NCBI RefSeq assembly: GCF_016756535.1 | Contig: NZ_AP023247.1 | Span: 4,712,501 to 4,776,500 of the forward strand | Length of the DNA stretch: 64,000 nucleotides | Direction: 5' to 3' | From: Mesorhizobium sp. 131-2-1 | GTDB taxonomy: Bacteria; Pseudomonadota; Alphaproteobacteria; Rhizobiales; Rhizobiaceae | Shown here: piece after piece, positions 38,736-48,286 of the stretch | Position numbering within the stretch: position 1 is the first letter of the stretch | Layout of the letters: every line of letters starts with the position of its first letter | Translations under genes and position numbers: made by a program | Notes under the pieces: model-generated | Database searches by the model: none | Seen by the model: the letters and a program-made list of their open reading frames with translations, nothing else | Told to the model about the DNA's origin: nothing

Positions 38736-39218
38736 TTAATCGGTCGGCTTCGTCTTCCAGCGGCCGGCTGCCTCGTCGTCGGCCTCCTTGGCCTCGACCC
38801 AACCGCCCTCGGAACCATCGGCATGGTGCTCCTTCTTCCAGAAGGGCGCGCGCGATTTGAGGTAATCCATGAGGAAATTCGCCGCCTCGAATGCCGCCTG
38901 CCGGTGCGCCGAGGCGGCCACCACCAGCACGATGTTCTCGCCGGGCCGGACCTTGCCGTGGCGGTGGATGACGGTCAGCCCCTGGAGGGGCCAGCGCTCA
39001 ATCGCCTCGGCAGCGATGCGGCCGATCTCGGCCTCGGCCATCCCGGGATAATGTTCAAGCTCTAGCGCCGAAAGCGCGCCCTGCTCATCGCGGCAAAGAC
39101 CGGAGAAGGTCACGACGGCGCCGATGTCGGCGCGGCCCGCGGTCAGCCTGGCGATCTCGGCGGCGACGTCGAAATCTTGGCGCTCGATGCGCACCGTCGG
39201 CCGCACGGCGCCGGGCAC
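38736..39218 (-). CDS. moaE: Molybdopterin synthase catalytic subunit
   Basis: 160 residues from a GTG four bases after the moaD stop. Key MoaE blocks: GAVVTFSGLCRDEQG, ALELEHYPGMAE, VIHRHGKVRPGENIVLV, and the catalytic Lys in FLMDYLKSRAPFWKKE. It inserts sulfur from MoaD thiocarboxylate into precursor Z. The C-terminal 25 residues are charged and extra. Confidence 0.93.
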   Translation of the reverse strand: MPGAVRPTVRIERQDFDVAAEIARLTAGRADIGAVVTFSGLCRDEQGALSALELEHYPGMAEAEIGRIAAEAIERWPLQGLTVIHRHGKVRPGENIVLVVAASAHRQAAFEAANFLMDYLKSRAPFWKKEHHADGSEGGWVEAKEADDEAAGRWKTKPTD

Positions 39219-39222
39219 GGTT

Positions 39223-39480
39223 TCAGCCCCCGGTCATCGGCGGGAACAGCGCGATCTCGCGCGCGCCCGCGATCTTTTCGCGGTGGCCGACATGTTCCTG
39301 ATTGATGGCGACGCGGATGACGTCGGGAAATTGCAGCGCGTTCTCGTATTCCTCGCCGCGCGACTTCAGCCAACGCAAGAGATCTGCCACCGTCTCGATG
39401 CCGGCGGGAAGTTCGACATCCTCTTCCGGCTTGCCGATCCGCTCGCGCACCCAAGCGAAATAGATGAGCCGCGTCGCCAT
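39223..39480 (-). CDS. moaD: Molybdopterin synthase sulfur carrier subunit
   Basis: 85 residues, ubiquitin-like fold, ending in the required Gly-Gly (FPPMTGG). The opening IYFAWVRERIGKPEEDVEL is typical. It carries sulfur as a C-terminal thiocarboxylate to MoaE, the next gene. It follows pgsA by one base. Confidence 0.94.
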   Translation of the reverse strand: MATRLIYFAWVRERIGKPEEDVELPAGIETVADLLRWLKSRGEEYENALQFPDVIRVAINQEHVGHREKIAGAREIALFPPMTGG

Positions 39481-39481
39481 T

Positions 39482-40078
39482 CTACTCGTCCATGATGTGC
39501 TTGAGGCCGGCGCGGAAATAATCGTAGCCGGTGTAGAGCGTGACCAGCGCCGCGATCCACAGCAGCACCAGTCCGGTCTGCGTGGTCAGCGGGAAAATCT
39601 TGTCGCCGGCGGGGCCCGCGAGCAGGAAGGCGATGGCGACCATCTGGATGGTGGTCTTCCACTTGGCGAGCTGGGTGACCGGCACCGACACTTTAAGCGC
39701 CGCCAGATATTCGCGCAGGCCGGAGACCAGGATCTCGCGGCACAGGATGATGATCGCCGCCCACAGCGACCAGCCGGCGATGCCGGCATGACGGTCGGTG
39801 TCGGCGGCCAGAAGCAGCAGGCAGGTGGCGACCAGCAATTTGTCGGCGATTGGATCGAGCATCTTGCCGATGTTGGAGGTCTGCTGCCAGGCGCGCGCCA
39901 GATAGCCGTCGAAATAATCGGTGATGGAAGCGAGCAGGAAGATGACCAGCGCCGACCAGCGGGCGAAGTCGCTCGACTTCAGATGTCCCTCGAGGAAAAA
40001 GCACAGCACCACCAGCGGCACCGCGATGATGCGGGCGTAGGTGAGGATGTTCGGCAGGTTGAACGCGCGCTGGGCCAT
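39482..40078 (-). CDS. pgsA: CDP-diacylglycerol-glycerol-3-phosphate phosphatidyltransferase
   Basis: 198 residues, multi-pass inner membrane. The CDP-alcohol phosphotransferase motif is complete (DYFDGYLAR, then GKMLDPIADK, with four metal-binding Asp). It makes phosphatidylglycerol phosphate, the first committed step of PG and cardiolipin synthesis. It sits between uvrC and moaD, the usual rhizobial order. Confidence 0.95.
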   Translation of the reverse strand: MAQRAFNLPNILTYARIIAVPLVVLCFFLEGHLKSSDFARWSALVIFLLASITDYFDGYLARAWQQTSNIGKMLDPIADKLLVATCLLLLAADTDRHAGIAGWSLWAAIIILCREILVSGLREYLAALKVSVPVTQLAKWKTTIQMVAIAFLLAGPAGDKIFPLTTQTGLVLLWIAALVTLYTGYDYFRAGLKHIMDE

Positions 40079-40181
40079 GTCGTTTTGGGTACTCTCTCCG
40101 CTGCGTACTCAAATCAGAAGGGAATGTGGGGGGTCAACAGGTCAGATTCGATTGGTCAGGCGAAAATAGGCGCAAGAATGG

Positions 40182-42254
40182 TCAGCTGTCATGAAAATGG
40201 TTGTAGACCAGCTTGGCCATCTGTTCCGAAATGCCGTCGACTTTGACCAGATCCTCGATCGCGGCGCGGCTGACCGCCTTGGCGGTGCCGAAATGCAAGA
40301 GCAGCGCGCGCTTGCGGCCCGGGCCTATGCCGGCGATCTCGTCGAGCGGGCTCTTGACCATCTCCTTCTTGCGGCGGGCACGATGCGAGCCGATGGCGAA
40401 GCGGTGGACCTCGTCGCGCAGCCGCTGGACGAAATAGAGCACGGGATCGCGCACCGGCAGCGAAAAAGAGTCCCTGCCCCTGACAAAGAAGCGCTCGCGG
40501 CCGGCGTCGCGGTCCTGGCCCTTGGCGATACCGATCGCGGCGACGCGGTCCTCGATGCCGAGATCGGCGAGGATCTTGCGCACCGCCGTCATCTGGCCCT
40601 GGCCGCCGTCGATGAGGATGACGTCCGGCCAGGCCGGAAAGCCGCTGTTGGCCTCAATGCCGTCCTCGCCATCATCCCCGCCGGCGGCGCCTTCCACCTC
40701 CTGCGGCGTGTCGCCATGCTCCTTCAGCAGGCGCGAGAACCGCCGCTCCATCACTTCGCGCATCATGCCGAAATCGTCGCCGGGCGTGATCTCGGTCGAG
40801 CGGATGTTGAATTTCCGGTACTGGTTCTTCACGAAGCCTTCCGGCCCGGCGACGACCATGGCGCCGACGGCGTTGGTGCCCATGATGTGCGAATTGTCGT
40901 AGACCTCGATGCGCACCGGCGGCTTTGCCAGGCCGAAGGTTCCAGCAAACCCCGACAGCAGGCGCGCCTGCGTCGAGGTTTCGGCGAGCCTGCGGCCGAG
41001 CGCCTCGCGCGCATTCTGCAGCGCGTTGTCGGTCAGGTCCTTCTTCTCGCCGCGCTGCGGCACGGAGATCGACACCTTGCGGCCGGCGCGGGTCGACAGC
41101 GCCTCGGCCAGAAGCTCTTGCTCCTCGACGGCTTGTGACAGCAGGATGGCGCGCGGCGTCGGCTTGTCGTCATAGAACTGCGCCAGGAACGAGCCCAGCA
41201 CCTCCGCCGGCTCCAGCGCCGGGTCGGCCTTGGGGAAATAGGCGCGGTTGCCCCAGTTCTGGCCGGTGCGGAAGAAGAACACCTGGATGCAGGTCTGGCC
41301 GCCCTCCTGGTGGATGGCGAAGACGTCGGCCTCCTCCACCGTCTGCGGGTTGATGCCCTGGTGGCTCTGCACATGCGAAAGGGCCGCCAGCCGGTCGCGA
41401 TAGATGGCGGCGCGCTCGAAATCGAGCTCCGCTGACGCTTCCTGCATGGCGGCGGAGATTTCCGTCTTCACCTTCTGGCTGCGGCCGGAGAGAAAATCCT
41501 TCGCCTCGGCGACCAGCCCGGCATAGTCCTCCTGCGAGATCTCGCCGGTGCAAGGTCCGGCACAGCGCTTGATCTGGTAGAGCAGGCAGGGCCGGGTGCG
41601 GTTCTCGTAAAAGGAGTTGGTGCAGCTCCTCAGCAGGAAGGCGCGCTGCAGCGAGTTGATGGTGCGGCCGACGGCGCCAGCGGAAGCGAAGGGGCCGAAA
41701 TAATCGCCTTTTCGCGAACGCGCGCCGCGATGCTTATAGATGCCGGGCGAGACATGGTCGCCGGTGAGCAGAATGTAGGGGAAAGACTTGTCGTCCCGCA
41801 TCAGCACGTTGAAACGGGGCCTGAGCCGCTTGATGAGGTTTGCCTCGAGCAGCAGCGCCTCGATCTCGGTGCGGGTGACGACGAACTCCATCGTCGCCGT
41901 CTCGCGCACCATGCGGCCGATGCGGGCGGTGTGGAAACGCCCCTGCGCATAGTTGGTGACGCGCTTCTTCAGGCTGCGCGCCTTGCCGACATAGAGCACG
42001 TCGCCGGCGGCATTCATCATGCGGTAGACGCCGGGCGCGTTGGGCAGCCGCTTGACCAGCGTCTGGATCACCTCGGCGCCGACCATGCCGTCGGCATCGC
42101 CGGCATGCGGCGACCAGTCTATCGCCGTGAAGGCGACATCCGGTCCGACGGTCTCCGGCTCGACGATCTCCTCGGCCGACTCGTCCTCGAGGTCGAGGTC
42201 GGGCGGCAGGTCGTCGGCGACGCCGTTTCCTTTGTGCGTTTGGGCGGGACTCAT
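40182..42254 (-). CDS. uvrC: Excinuclease ABC subunit C
   Basis: 690 residues from the ATG at 42254, overlapping the upstream SDR stop as ATGA. The first 55 residues are an acidic extension. A GIY-YIG nuclease ([21 protein letters not shown]) makes the 3' incision; the UvrB-binding UVR motif follows near 240. The RNase H-like domain ([27 protein letters not shown]) makes the 5' incision, and tandem helix-hairpin-helix motifs close the protein ([13 protein letters not shown]). Nucleotide excision repair. Confidence 0.97.
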   Translation of the reverse strand: MSPAQTHKGNGVADDLPPDLDLEDESAEEIVEPETVGPDVAFTAIDWSPHAGDADGMVGAEVIQTLVKRLPNAPGVYRMMNAAGDVLYVGKARSLKKRVTNYAQGRFHTARIGRMVRETATMEFVVTRTEIEALLLEANLIKRLRPRFNVLMRDDKSFPYILLTGDHVSPGIYKHRGARSRKGDYFGPFASAGAVGRTINSLQRAFLLRSCTNSFYENRTRPCLLYQIKRCAGPCTGEISQEDYAGLVAEAKDFLSGRSQKVKTEISAAMQEASAELDFERAAIYRDRLAALSHVQSHQGINPQTVEEADVFAIHQEGGQTCIQVFFFRTGQNWGNRAYFPKADPALEPAEVLGSFLAQFYDDKPTPRAILLSQAVEEQELLAEALSTRAGRKVSISVPQRGEKKDLTDNALQNAREALGRRLAETSTQARLLSGFAGTFGLAKPPVRIEVYDNSHIMGTNAVGAMVVAGPEGFVKNQYRKFNIRSTEITPGDDFGMMREVMERRFSRLLKEHGDTPQEVEGAAGGDDGEDGIEANSGFPAWPDVILIDGGQGQMTAVRKILADLGIEDRVAAIGIAKGQDRDAGRERFFVRGRDSFSLPVRDPVLYFVQRLRDEVHRFAIGSHRARRKKEMVKSPLDEIAGIGPGRKRALLLHFGTAKAVSRAAIEDLVKVDGISEQMAKLVYNHFHDS

Positions 42255-43012
42255 TCCACCATGCCTGTCACATCCGGCGTCTGCCACGCAAGGTGCTGAC
42301 CGCCGTCGAGCGCGATCATCTGGCCGGTGACCGAGCGCGCCTGCCAGAGGTAGCGGATTGTGGCGCCGAATTCGGACAAATCCGGGCCGCGCTTCAGGAT
42401 CAGCCCGGCGACCTGCCTGTCGAAATCATGATCGTCCTGGCGGGCGTTCTTCAAGGTTGGGCCGGGCCCGATGGCGTTGACGCGGATGCGGGGGCCAAGC
42501 GCCTGCGCCAGCATCTCGGTCTGCGTCCACAGCGCCGACTTCGACAGCGCATAGGAGAAATAGCGCGGCGTCGGGCGCCAGACGCGCTGGTCGATGATGT
42601 TGACGATCAGCCCCTCCTCGCCTTGCGGCAGGGCGCGCGCGAAATTCTGCGCCAGAAGCGCCGGCGTCTTGACATGAATGGCGAAGTGGCGGTCCCAGGC
42701 CTGCCAGTCGAAATCCTCCACCCGGTCGTCGACGAAAAGCGAGGCATTGTTGACGAGCAGCCTGACCGGCCCAAGCGCCGCCTCCGAGCGGCCGACCAAG
42801 TCGCTGACGGCGTCCATGTCGGTGAGGTCGGCGGCGACCACGGCGGCGCGGCCGCCCTCGCGCCTTATGCGCTCTGCCAGCGCCTCGGCCTCGGCGCCTG
42901 AGCGGTTGGCATGGATGGCGACGGCAAAGCCGTGTGCCGCCAGATCCTCGACGATCGCCTTGCCGATCCGTTTTGCGCCACCCGTCACCAGCGCCGTCGC
43001 GATCTTCGTCAT
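42251..43012 (-). CDS. SDR, pteridine reductase/FolM-like
   Basis: 253 residues. The cofactor motif [11 protein letters not shown] with Arg at the fourth position and [11 protein letters not shown] are typical of pteridine reductase and FolM-type SDRs rather than standard ones. [12 protein letters not shown] carries the catalytic Tyr and Lys, then [10 protein letters not shown]. It may reduce dihydropterin substrates. Its stop overlaps the uvrC start, giving the operon order SDR-uvrC-pgsA-moaD-moaE. Confidence 0.82.
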   Translation of the reverse strand: MTKIATALVTGGAKRIGKAIVEDLAAHGFAVAIHANRSGAEAEALAERIRREGGRAAVVAADLTDMDAVSDLVGRSEAALGPVRLLVNNASLFVDDRVEDFDWQAWDRHFAIHVKTPALLAQNFARALPQGEEGLIVNIIDQRVWRPTPRYFSYALSKSALWTQTEMLAQALGPRIRVNAIGPGPTLKNARQDDHDFDRQVAGLILKRGPDLSEFGATIRYLWQARSVTGQMIALDGGQHLAWQTPDVTGMVE

Positions 43013-43426
43013 CTGTCAATCCTCAATCGGCGCCTCGATTCCGCTAGCCGGCACATTATGACGGGCCGAGGGGTTAAGCGCCGTTTCCTCCTGGGGCGGG
43101 AATGTGGCGAAGCGGCCTCGCCGCAACCTTTGCGTGATCCGGAATCGCGCCGGCAGGATCGCAATATAGGACGCTGGACTCCTTGCACCAAGCCGCGTGC
43201 AGCGCAGCATGGAAGACCTCCTGACATTTCGCTGTTGCGAAGATGCAACGTCACGGTTCAGCCTCATTCGCGCCGGGGAATGACCCAAGTTCAGGTTCGC
43301 TTCAGCCGCATTTCGACACGACATTTGGAACCGTTGAGCGCCGGGTCCGTTTATCCCCCCGGACGGGTCTTGGGGCGCTCATGAACAACAAGCCTATGTG
43401 TCCTGTGGCTTAAGGAGTAAAGAACA
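43013..43426. other. Intergenic region upstream of the porin gene
   Basis: About 410 bp with no convincing gene. The last 40 bases contain AAGGAG for the porin. It presumably holds divergent promoters for the SDR-uvrC operon and a strong promoter with a long leader for the porin. Confidence 0.4.
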
Positions 43427-44074
43427 ATGAAAGCCAACCTCAAATTCGCGCCGCTCGCGGTCGCGCTCGGGCTCTTCGCCCTTGGCGGTACCGCCTATGC
43501 CGCCGACGTCGTCTCGGAAGAGCCGCCGGCACCCGCCCCGGTTGCCGAACTCCCCGTCGCTTCCTGGGCCGGCCCCTATGCCGGTCTCAGCGCCGGCTAC
43601 GGCTTCAGCGGCCATGCCGATGCCCGCGATGCCGGCACCAACATCAAGACCAAGGGTTTTGTCGGTGGCGTCTTCGGCGGCTATCAGTGGCAGCAGGAGA
43701 ACTTCGTGTACGGTGCTGAAGCCGATATCGGCTACAACGGCACCAAGGGCTCCAGCAACGGCATCGAAGCCAAGTCCGGCCTCGAAGGCTCGCTGCGTGC
43801 CCGTCTCGGCTACAGCGTGACCCCGGAAATCCTGCTCTACGGTACCGGCGGTCTTGCCGCCAAGAACCAGAAGATCGACGACGGCGTCTCCAGCGACAGC
43901 AAGGCGATGCTCGGCTGGACGGCCGGTGTCGGCACCGACATCAAGATCACCGACAACGTGTTCGGCCGTGTCGAGTACCGCTACACCGACTACGGCGACA
44001 AGGACTTCGACAATGTCGGCAACGTCAAGTCGAAGGACAACCGCGTCACCTTCGGCGTCGGTATGAAGTTCTAA
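43427..44074 (+). CDS. Outer-membrane beta-barrel protein, Omp25/31 family
   Basis: 215 residues. Signal peptide ends TAYAAD; a proline-rich linker (EEPPAPAPVAELPVAS) leads to an eight-stranded barrel starting WAGPYAGLSAGYGFSG and ending in the typical terminal strand RVTFGVGMKF with C-terminal Phe. This is the Omp25/Omp31 porin-like family of Rhizobiales. Good ribosome-binding site, and an intrinsic terminator follows, as for a highly expressed gene. Confidence 0.93.
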   Translation: MKANLKFAPLAVALGLFALGGTAYAADVVSEEPPAPAPVAELPVASWAGPYAGLSAGYGFSGHADARDAGTNIKTKGFVGGVFGGYQWQQENFVYGAEADIGYNGTKGSSNGIEAKSGLEGSLRARLGYSVTPEILLYGTGGLAAKNQKIDDGVSSDSKAMLGWTAGVGTDIKITDNVFGRVEYRYTDYGDKDFDNVGNVKSKDNRVTFGVGMKF

Positions 44075-44094
44075 GTCGTCCAAGCCACGACACG

Positions 44095-44125
44095 AAAAAG
44101 CCGGGCCTCGCGCCCGGCTTTTTTT
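44095..44125 (+). terminator. Intrinsic terminator after the porin gene
   Basis: Stem AAAAAGCCGGGC / GCCCGGCTTTTT with a short loop and seven T, 20 bp after the stop codon. Confidence 0.88.
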
Positions 44126-44168
44126 GTGGCCAGCCAGCCACCCAGCTTTGCCGCAATACCTGGCACCT

Positions 44169-44609
44169 TCAGCCGGACCTCAACGCGGTTCGGTGGGCTG
44201 GTGGACCTGACGGCCGCTGCTGGAAACCGTCATGCGTCGGAATCGTCGGCAGCCGATCGAGCCATTTCACGCGTGAGGGCATAAATACCTGCGCATCGGG
44301 CTGGTAGTCATCCGGGTTGGTCATGGTGGCGGCATGCACGTGTATCTCGTGAGGCCACCTGTCCGAACGGAAATAGAGACGCGTCCCGCAGGACGGGCAG
44401 AACCCGCGAAAGGTGTCCGGGCTGCTTTCATAGTGCCTGATGTCGCCGCTCCAGCTCAGCTGCTCCGGCCGCATGCCCAGGAAGGCCGTCAACGGAGCGG
44501 ACGTGGCGCGCTGGCAATCGGCGCAGTAACAGACCAGATTGCGCGTGATGTCCCCGGAATATGTCCAGGTGACCGCCTCGCACATGCAGCGTCCTGTCAA
44601 AAACGCCAT
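44169..44609 (-). CDS. GFA-family glutathione-dependent formaldehyde-activating-like protein
   Basis: 146 residues from the ATG at 44609, GGAGG upstream. Zinc-binding Cys clusters typical of the family: GRCMCEAVTW, CYCADCQRAT and FCPSCGTRLYF. The C-terminal HVHAATMTNPDDYQPDAQVF block is also typical. GFA-family proteins are common; most have no proven reaction. Not linked to other thiol-metabolism genes. Confidence 0.9.
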   Translation of the reverse strand: MAFLTGRCMCEAVTWTYSGDITRNLVCYCADCQRATSAPLTAFLGMRPEQLSWSGDIRHYESSPDTFRGFCPSCGTRLYFRSDRWPHEIHVHAATMTNPDDYQPDAQVFMPSRVKWLDRLPTIPTHDGFQQRPSGPPAHRTALRSG

Positions 44610-44689
44610 GGCTTTCCTCCCCGCCGGCCGCATGACAGCGCCGGTTCACGACATCAGCCGATGCAACAGGGATACGCTGCTCCATCGCC

Positions 44690-45073
44690 TTAGATGCGCC
44701 TGTTTGCGACCTTGGCCGGCTTCGACTTCGGCGGCAGCGTCTCGACGAAGGCCAGGGCAAGATCGAGCCAGCGGGCGAGATCGGTTTCGGTCGCCGTGCC
44801 TTCCGGCGCGACGTGGACGTAGCCCTCCATTGCGCGCCCGCCCATTTCCATCGGGCGCGCATGCGGACGGGCGACCGCCACCGCATGCGCCACCTTGCCG
44901 ACGCGCACCAGCAGCCCGCGCTTCGAGGTGCCGATCAGCATGTTGCCGTTGAGCATGAAGCAGGTGCCGCCGAACATCTTCTGTTCGGTGAAGGCGCGCC
45001 CGCCAAGGGCGGCGCGCAGACGCTCGAGCATCGGGTCGAGAGCGACGCCGGTTTGGGTGACTGCCTTCGCCAT
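44690..45073 (-). CDS. TfoX N-terminal domain protein
   Basis: 127 residues from the ATG at 45073; two GTG codons just upstream are poorer starts. TfoX/Sxy N-terminal domain: LGGRAFTEQKMFGGTCFMLN, KRGLLVRVGK, PMEMGGRAMEGYVHV. The C-terminal TfoX domain is absent, as in many alphaproteobacterial proteins. A direct role in competence is not implied. Confidence 0.85.
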   Translation of the reverse strand: MAKAVTQTGVALDPMLERLRAALGGRAFTEQKMFGGTCFMLNGNMLIGTSKRGLLVRVGKVAHAVAVARPHARPMEMGGRAMEGYVHVAPEGTATETDLARWLDLALAFVETLPPKSKPAKVANRRI

Positions 45074-45173
45074 GTTCACCACTCCGCAATTTGCGTGGCT
45101 TCAGGCAAGCACGAATGCGGGCGGCGGTTCAAGCCCACTTTGCCTTCTCTCGTTGTGGGAGAAGGATCGGTGA

Positions 45174-45770
45174 CTAGGCCGGCACCGCCGGCTTCAATTC
45201 CGGGAACTTCTCGTCGAAGCGCGCCGCCCAGCGGGTCAGCCGGCCGCGGCCCTTTTCCCATTTGCCGGCGAAGCGCAGCGCCAGGTAGCCGAGGGTGGCG
45301 CGCAGCGCCATCTGGCCGGCGGTGATCTTCTTCGGCAGCTTCGGCGGGTTGGCGTTGAGCAGGTCGAGCGCCGCGGCGATCTTCGCCCACTGGCGGTCGA
45401 GCCAGGGCTGATAGACCATCTCTTCCGGCCGTGTGCGCCGCTCATAGACCATCGACAGCGCGCAATCGCAAATGCCGTCGGCCAGCGCCTCCAGCACCTC
45501 AGCCTCCAGCCGCTTGTCGGGATTGCGCGGGAACAGGGCGTTCTTCGACACGCGATTGAGGTGCTGGGTGATCGCCCGGCTGTCATGGATGGTGCGGCCG
45601 TCGTCGAGCACCAGCACCGGGATCTTGCCGAGCGGGTTGGCGCCGATCAATTCGGCCGGCTTCTCCTCGGTCTTGACCGGCACGAGGTCGACGGCGATAC
45701 CGGCGTAAAGCGCGGCCATGCGGACCTTCGAACTGTAGGGAGAGGTGGAGGCGTAGAGCAGCTTCGGCAT
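45174..45770 (-). CDS. Glutathione S-transferase family protein
   Basis: 198 residues from the ATG at 45770. N-terminal thioredoxin fold (LLYASTSPYSSKVRMAAL, NPLGKIPVLVLDDG, IHDSRAI) with a Ser-type active site, and an all-helical C-terminal domain from about 85. Substrate unknown. Stands alone; a half-palindrome of the RIME type lies at its 3' side near 45141-45168. Confidence 0.9.
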   Translation of the reverse strand: MPKLLYASTSPYSSKVRMAALYAGIAVDLVPVKTEEKPAELIGANPLGKIPVLVLDDGRTIHDSRAITQHLNRVSKNALFPRNPDKRLEAEVLEALADGICDCALSMVYERRTRPEEMVYQPWLDRQWAKIAAALDLLNANPPKLPKKITAGQMALRATLGYLALRFAGKWEKGRGRLTRWAARFDEKFPELKPAVPA

Positions 45771-45891
45771 GATCGGTTTCCTGATTGTCTGCGCGCACTG
45801 TTGACCGATCATGGCCGGCAAGACAACGGCCAGTGGCGCGAAACCGGAAAGCCAATGCCTCGGCAGCGAAACTGCTGGGAAGTCGGAAAAC

Positions 45892-45942
45892 AAAAAAGCT
45901 CCCGGAAGTTTTGCCGATGGCAAAGTCCCGGGAGCTTTAGGA
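45892..45942 (-). terminator. Intrinsic terminator of the histone H1-like gene
   Basis: Perfect 11-bp stem AAAGCTCCCGG / CCGGGAGCTTT around a 21-base loop, followed on the minus strand by a run of T. It lies 30 bp after the stop of the gene at 45973. Confidence 0.8.
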
Positions 45943-45972
45943 AGGGCGTCTGCTTCGTCCGAAGCTACGCGA

Positions 45973-46356
45973 TTACTTCTTGGCGGCCGGCTTCTTTGCC
46001 GGAGCTGCCTTCTTCACTGCCGACGTCGACTTGGCGGCGGCTGCCTTCATCGGAGCCTTGGCGGCGGGCTTTGCCGCTGCCTTGGCCGCAGGCTTCTTGG
46101 CGGCAGGCTTCGCTGCTGCCTTGGCTGCGGGTTTCGCCGCTGCCTTGGCTGCGGGTTTCGCCGCTGCCTTGGCGGCGGGCTTGGCCATGACCTTGGCGGC
46201 CGGCTTCTTGGCTGCGGGTTTCGCCGCTGCCTTCGCCGGCGCCTTGGCTGCTGCCTTCGGCGCTGCCTTCTTCACTGCAGGTTTCGCGGCAGCCTTCGGT
46301 GCCGCTTTCTTTGCCGGCGCTTTCGCTGCCGGCGCCTTGGTTGTCGTCTTTGCCAT
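45973..46356 (-). CDS. Histone H1-like Ala/Lys/Pro-rich DNA-binding protein
   Basis: 127 residues, almost only Ala, Lys and Pro, with repeats of KPAAKAAA type across residues 25-100. This composition matches bacterial histone H1-like (PHB-granule or nucleoid-associated) proteins of Rhizobiales. Very basic, so binding to DNA or to negatively charged granules is expected. The DNA of the repeat region is itself internally repetitive. A strong terminator follows. Confidence 0.75.
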   Translation of the reverse strand: MAKTTTKAPAAKAPAKKAAPKAAAKPAVKKAAPKAAAKAPAKAAAKPAAKKPAAKVMAKPAAKAAAKPAAKAAAKPAAKAAAKPAAKKPAAKAAAKPAAKAPMKAAAAKSTSAVKKAAPAKKPAAKK

Positions 46357-47042
46357 GCGATGCCCCTTGCGTTTTGCCGGCGATCGTTAGTGATCCGGCG
46401 TGCTAATGCATATCTGACTCGCGGCTTTCTAGCCAGCGAAGCATTACACTGAATTTCGCAGATTAAATTTCGGTTACGGCGAAAGCATGCTCGCAATGAT
46501 CGGAACAGAAGCCCGCGGAGATTCTTCACAGCTCGCAACGAACTTCAACGAGAGAAATTTGAGGCGTCGCGACTCATGCGATCTTCTCGTCAAGCTCGCG
46601 AACTCTTGCAACGGTGTCGATCGCGTGCGGCCACAAGAAGAGCAATCTTGTCGCCTTGCTTGATAGGTCGGCCGCAGAACAGCACAAAGTGAAATGCGAG
46701 CTTATGGCTTATATTTAATAAGGCCGAGTAAGTGGCGATGAAGCTGCATATGTTGGGGAGACAGCACCCCTCTCTGTCCTGACGGCTTTCGTCACTCGGA
46801 AAGCCAGGCAGTTGGCTTTCCGTCCGCTGTGCGGGCCGCTCCTCAATCCCCGCCTGGGGGAGATTGGATGTCAGGCCGGCTTTCGCCAATCGCCAATGCT
46901 GCAGGATTGAATGGAGGCGGCGAAACAGCTGATCTCCCCCTTGTAGGGGAAATGTCCGGCAGGACAGAGGGGGCGCGCAAGATCGCAGCACCTCTTGTCC
47001 CGCGCAGTCGCTTTTCCCTTGAAATCCAAGGCTTTCCAGCCG
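46357..47042. other. Gene-poor region with AT-rich and repeat parts
   Basis: About 690 bp. From 46357 to about 46740 the DNA is less GC-rich and presumably holds the promoter of the histone H1-like gene. From about 46745 it becomes a RIME-like repeat (listed separately). No gene is convincing on either strand. Confidence 0.45.
46860..47000. repeat. RIME-like intergenic element
   Basis: Contains TCGCCAATGCTGCAGGATTG, then CTGATCTCCCCCTTGTAGGG and GGAAATGTCCGGCAGGACAG, a composition I associate with mosaic intergenic repeats in Mesorhizobium genomes. Shorter related palindromes are at 11807 and, degenerate, near 18470. Confidence 0.6.
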
Positions 47043-47573
47043 TCAGACCCGCGCCGGCTCGCACACGATCTGCAGCCGCCGCGAAGGTTCTGCCTGGTGG
47101 AGATGGACGGCAAACGTATCCCATGGCGGCGCGACGGAGATCTGCGCGAGGATGCGGCCGATCTCGCCGCGATGATAGCCGCCGTGGATGACGACATGGG
47201 TCAGCATCTCCTGGCGAGACATCATCGCCTTGTCGCCGTCGGTGAAGACGAACGGAACCGGCTCAGACAGAAGCTGCGGCGCCACCGCGTCGAGATAGTC
47301 GCGATACCAGCGGTCCATCGCTTCGACATCGTCGCGCAGCGCATCGAGCGACGGCGTGTCCTCGGTATTGTCGGAAACATAGCAATGGCGCATGCCGGAA
47401 AGATGCGCGGCGAATATCTTCGACACGACGAGATTGTGATTGAGCAGACGGATAGCTGCGTGGCGCTCGTTTGCATGCGCATCCGCATCAAGCTGGTCCA
47501 GCTTTTCCAGCAGCTCGCCGTTGGCCCAGGCCTGATAGATGAAGAGGCTGCGAAGCAGGGAAAGCGCGCTCAT
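47043..47573 (-). CDS. DinB-family protein
   Basis: 176 residues from the ATG at 47573. DinB four-helix fold: FIYQAWANGELLEKL at the N-terminus, RLLNHNLVVSKIFAAHL, and the metal-binding VVIHGGYHRGEIGRIL. It is divergent from a TetR regulator 65 bp away, with a palindrome between them, so it is probably induced through TetR. Confidence 0.9.
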   Translation of the reverse strand: MSALSLLRSLFIYQAWANGELLEKLDQLDADAHANERHAAIRLLNHNLVVSKIFAAHLSGMRHCYVSDNTEDTPSLDALRDDVEAMDRWYRDYLDAVAPQLLSEPVPFVFTDGDKAMMSRQEMLTHVVIHGGYHRGEIGRILAQISVAPPWDTFAVHLHQAEPSRRLQIVCEPARV

Positions 47574-47600
47574 GGCCGTTGTTCCTTTTTTCAAAAATGT

Positions 47601-47621
47601 GAGTATGTTGTTTACATTCTC
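47601..47621. promoter_or_regulatory. Candidate TetR operator
   Basis: GAGTATGT-TGTTT-ACATTCTC is a 21-bp inverted repeat with 7 of 8 pairs matching, placed between the divergent DinB and TetR genes. Confidence 0.55.
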
Positions 47622-47637
47622 GCGAGGTGGAACAAGC

Positions 47638-48273
47638 ATGTCTACTCGCATTGCCAAGCCGCGCATGCGCATGCGCAAGCTGCCGCGCCAGGCGCGTTCG
47701 CGGGCGACCGTCGAGGCGATCATCGAGGCGGGTGCTCATGTTCTGAGCGAGCTCGGATGGGCGGGCTTCACCACCAACAAGGTGGCCGAGGCGGCCGGCG
47801 TCAGCATCGGCTCGCTCTACCAATATTTTCCCGACAAGCTATCGCTGCTCGAGGCGATCCGTCGCCGCCATTTCGATCAGGTGCTGTCGGTGATCGCCGA
47901 ATCAGCCGAAGGCGGCAAGCCGCTCAAGCGATTCGCGCAGGACCTTGTGCGCGGCATGATCGAGGCGCACAGCATCCATCCGACGTTGCATCAGGTGCTG
48001 CTCGACGAGGCGCCGGGCGATCGCGGCTCGCGCGCCGCGCACGCCTCGTTCCAGACCCGCTATCTCGAGCACTACACGGCCGCCGTGGCGCAGTATCGCA
48101 GACGGCGGAAGGACGTCGAGACGATCGCGCGCGTGCTGTCCTCGGCGGTCGAGGGCGTGATCCACAATGCGGCGCGACGGGACATGCTGGATGCGCCGGA
48201 GCTGCGCAAGCAACTCGTCGAGCTGATCTGCGCTTACCTCTCCGGCGCAAGCCGGAGTGCACGGACGGGATAG
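47638..48273 (+). CDS. TetR-family regulator
   Basis: 211 residues from the ATG at 47638. N-terminal helix-turn-helix (TVEAIIEAGAHVLSELGWAG, VSIGSLYQYFPDKLSLLEAI), then a helical ligand-binding domain. It likely represses the divergent DinB gene and itself through the palindrome at 47601. Confidence 0.92.
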   Translation: MSTRIAKPRMRMRKLPRQARSRATVEAIIEAGAHVLSELGWAGFTTNKVAEAAGVSIGSLYQYFPDKLSLLEAIRRRHFDQVLSVIAESAEGGKPLKRFAQDLVRGMIEAHSIHPTLHQVLLDEAPGDRGSRAAHASFQTRYLEHYTAAVAQYRRRRKDVETIARVLSSAVEGVIHNAARRDMLDAPELRKQLVELICAYLSGASRSARTG

Positions 48274-48286
48274 CGCGCTTCCTTGC

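Noticed and set aside
45990..46340. CRISPR-like repeats
   Set aside because: The repetition is coding (Ala/Lys/Pro units) and has no unique spacers of constant length.
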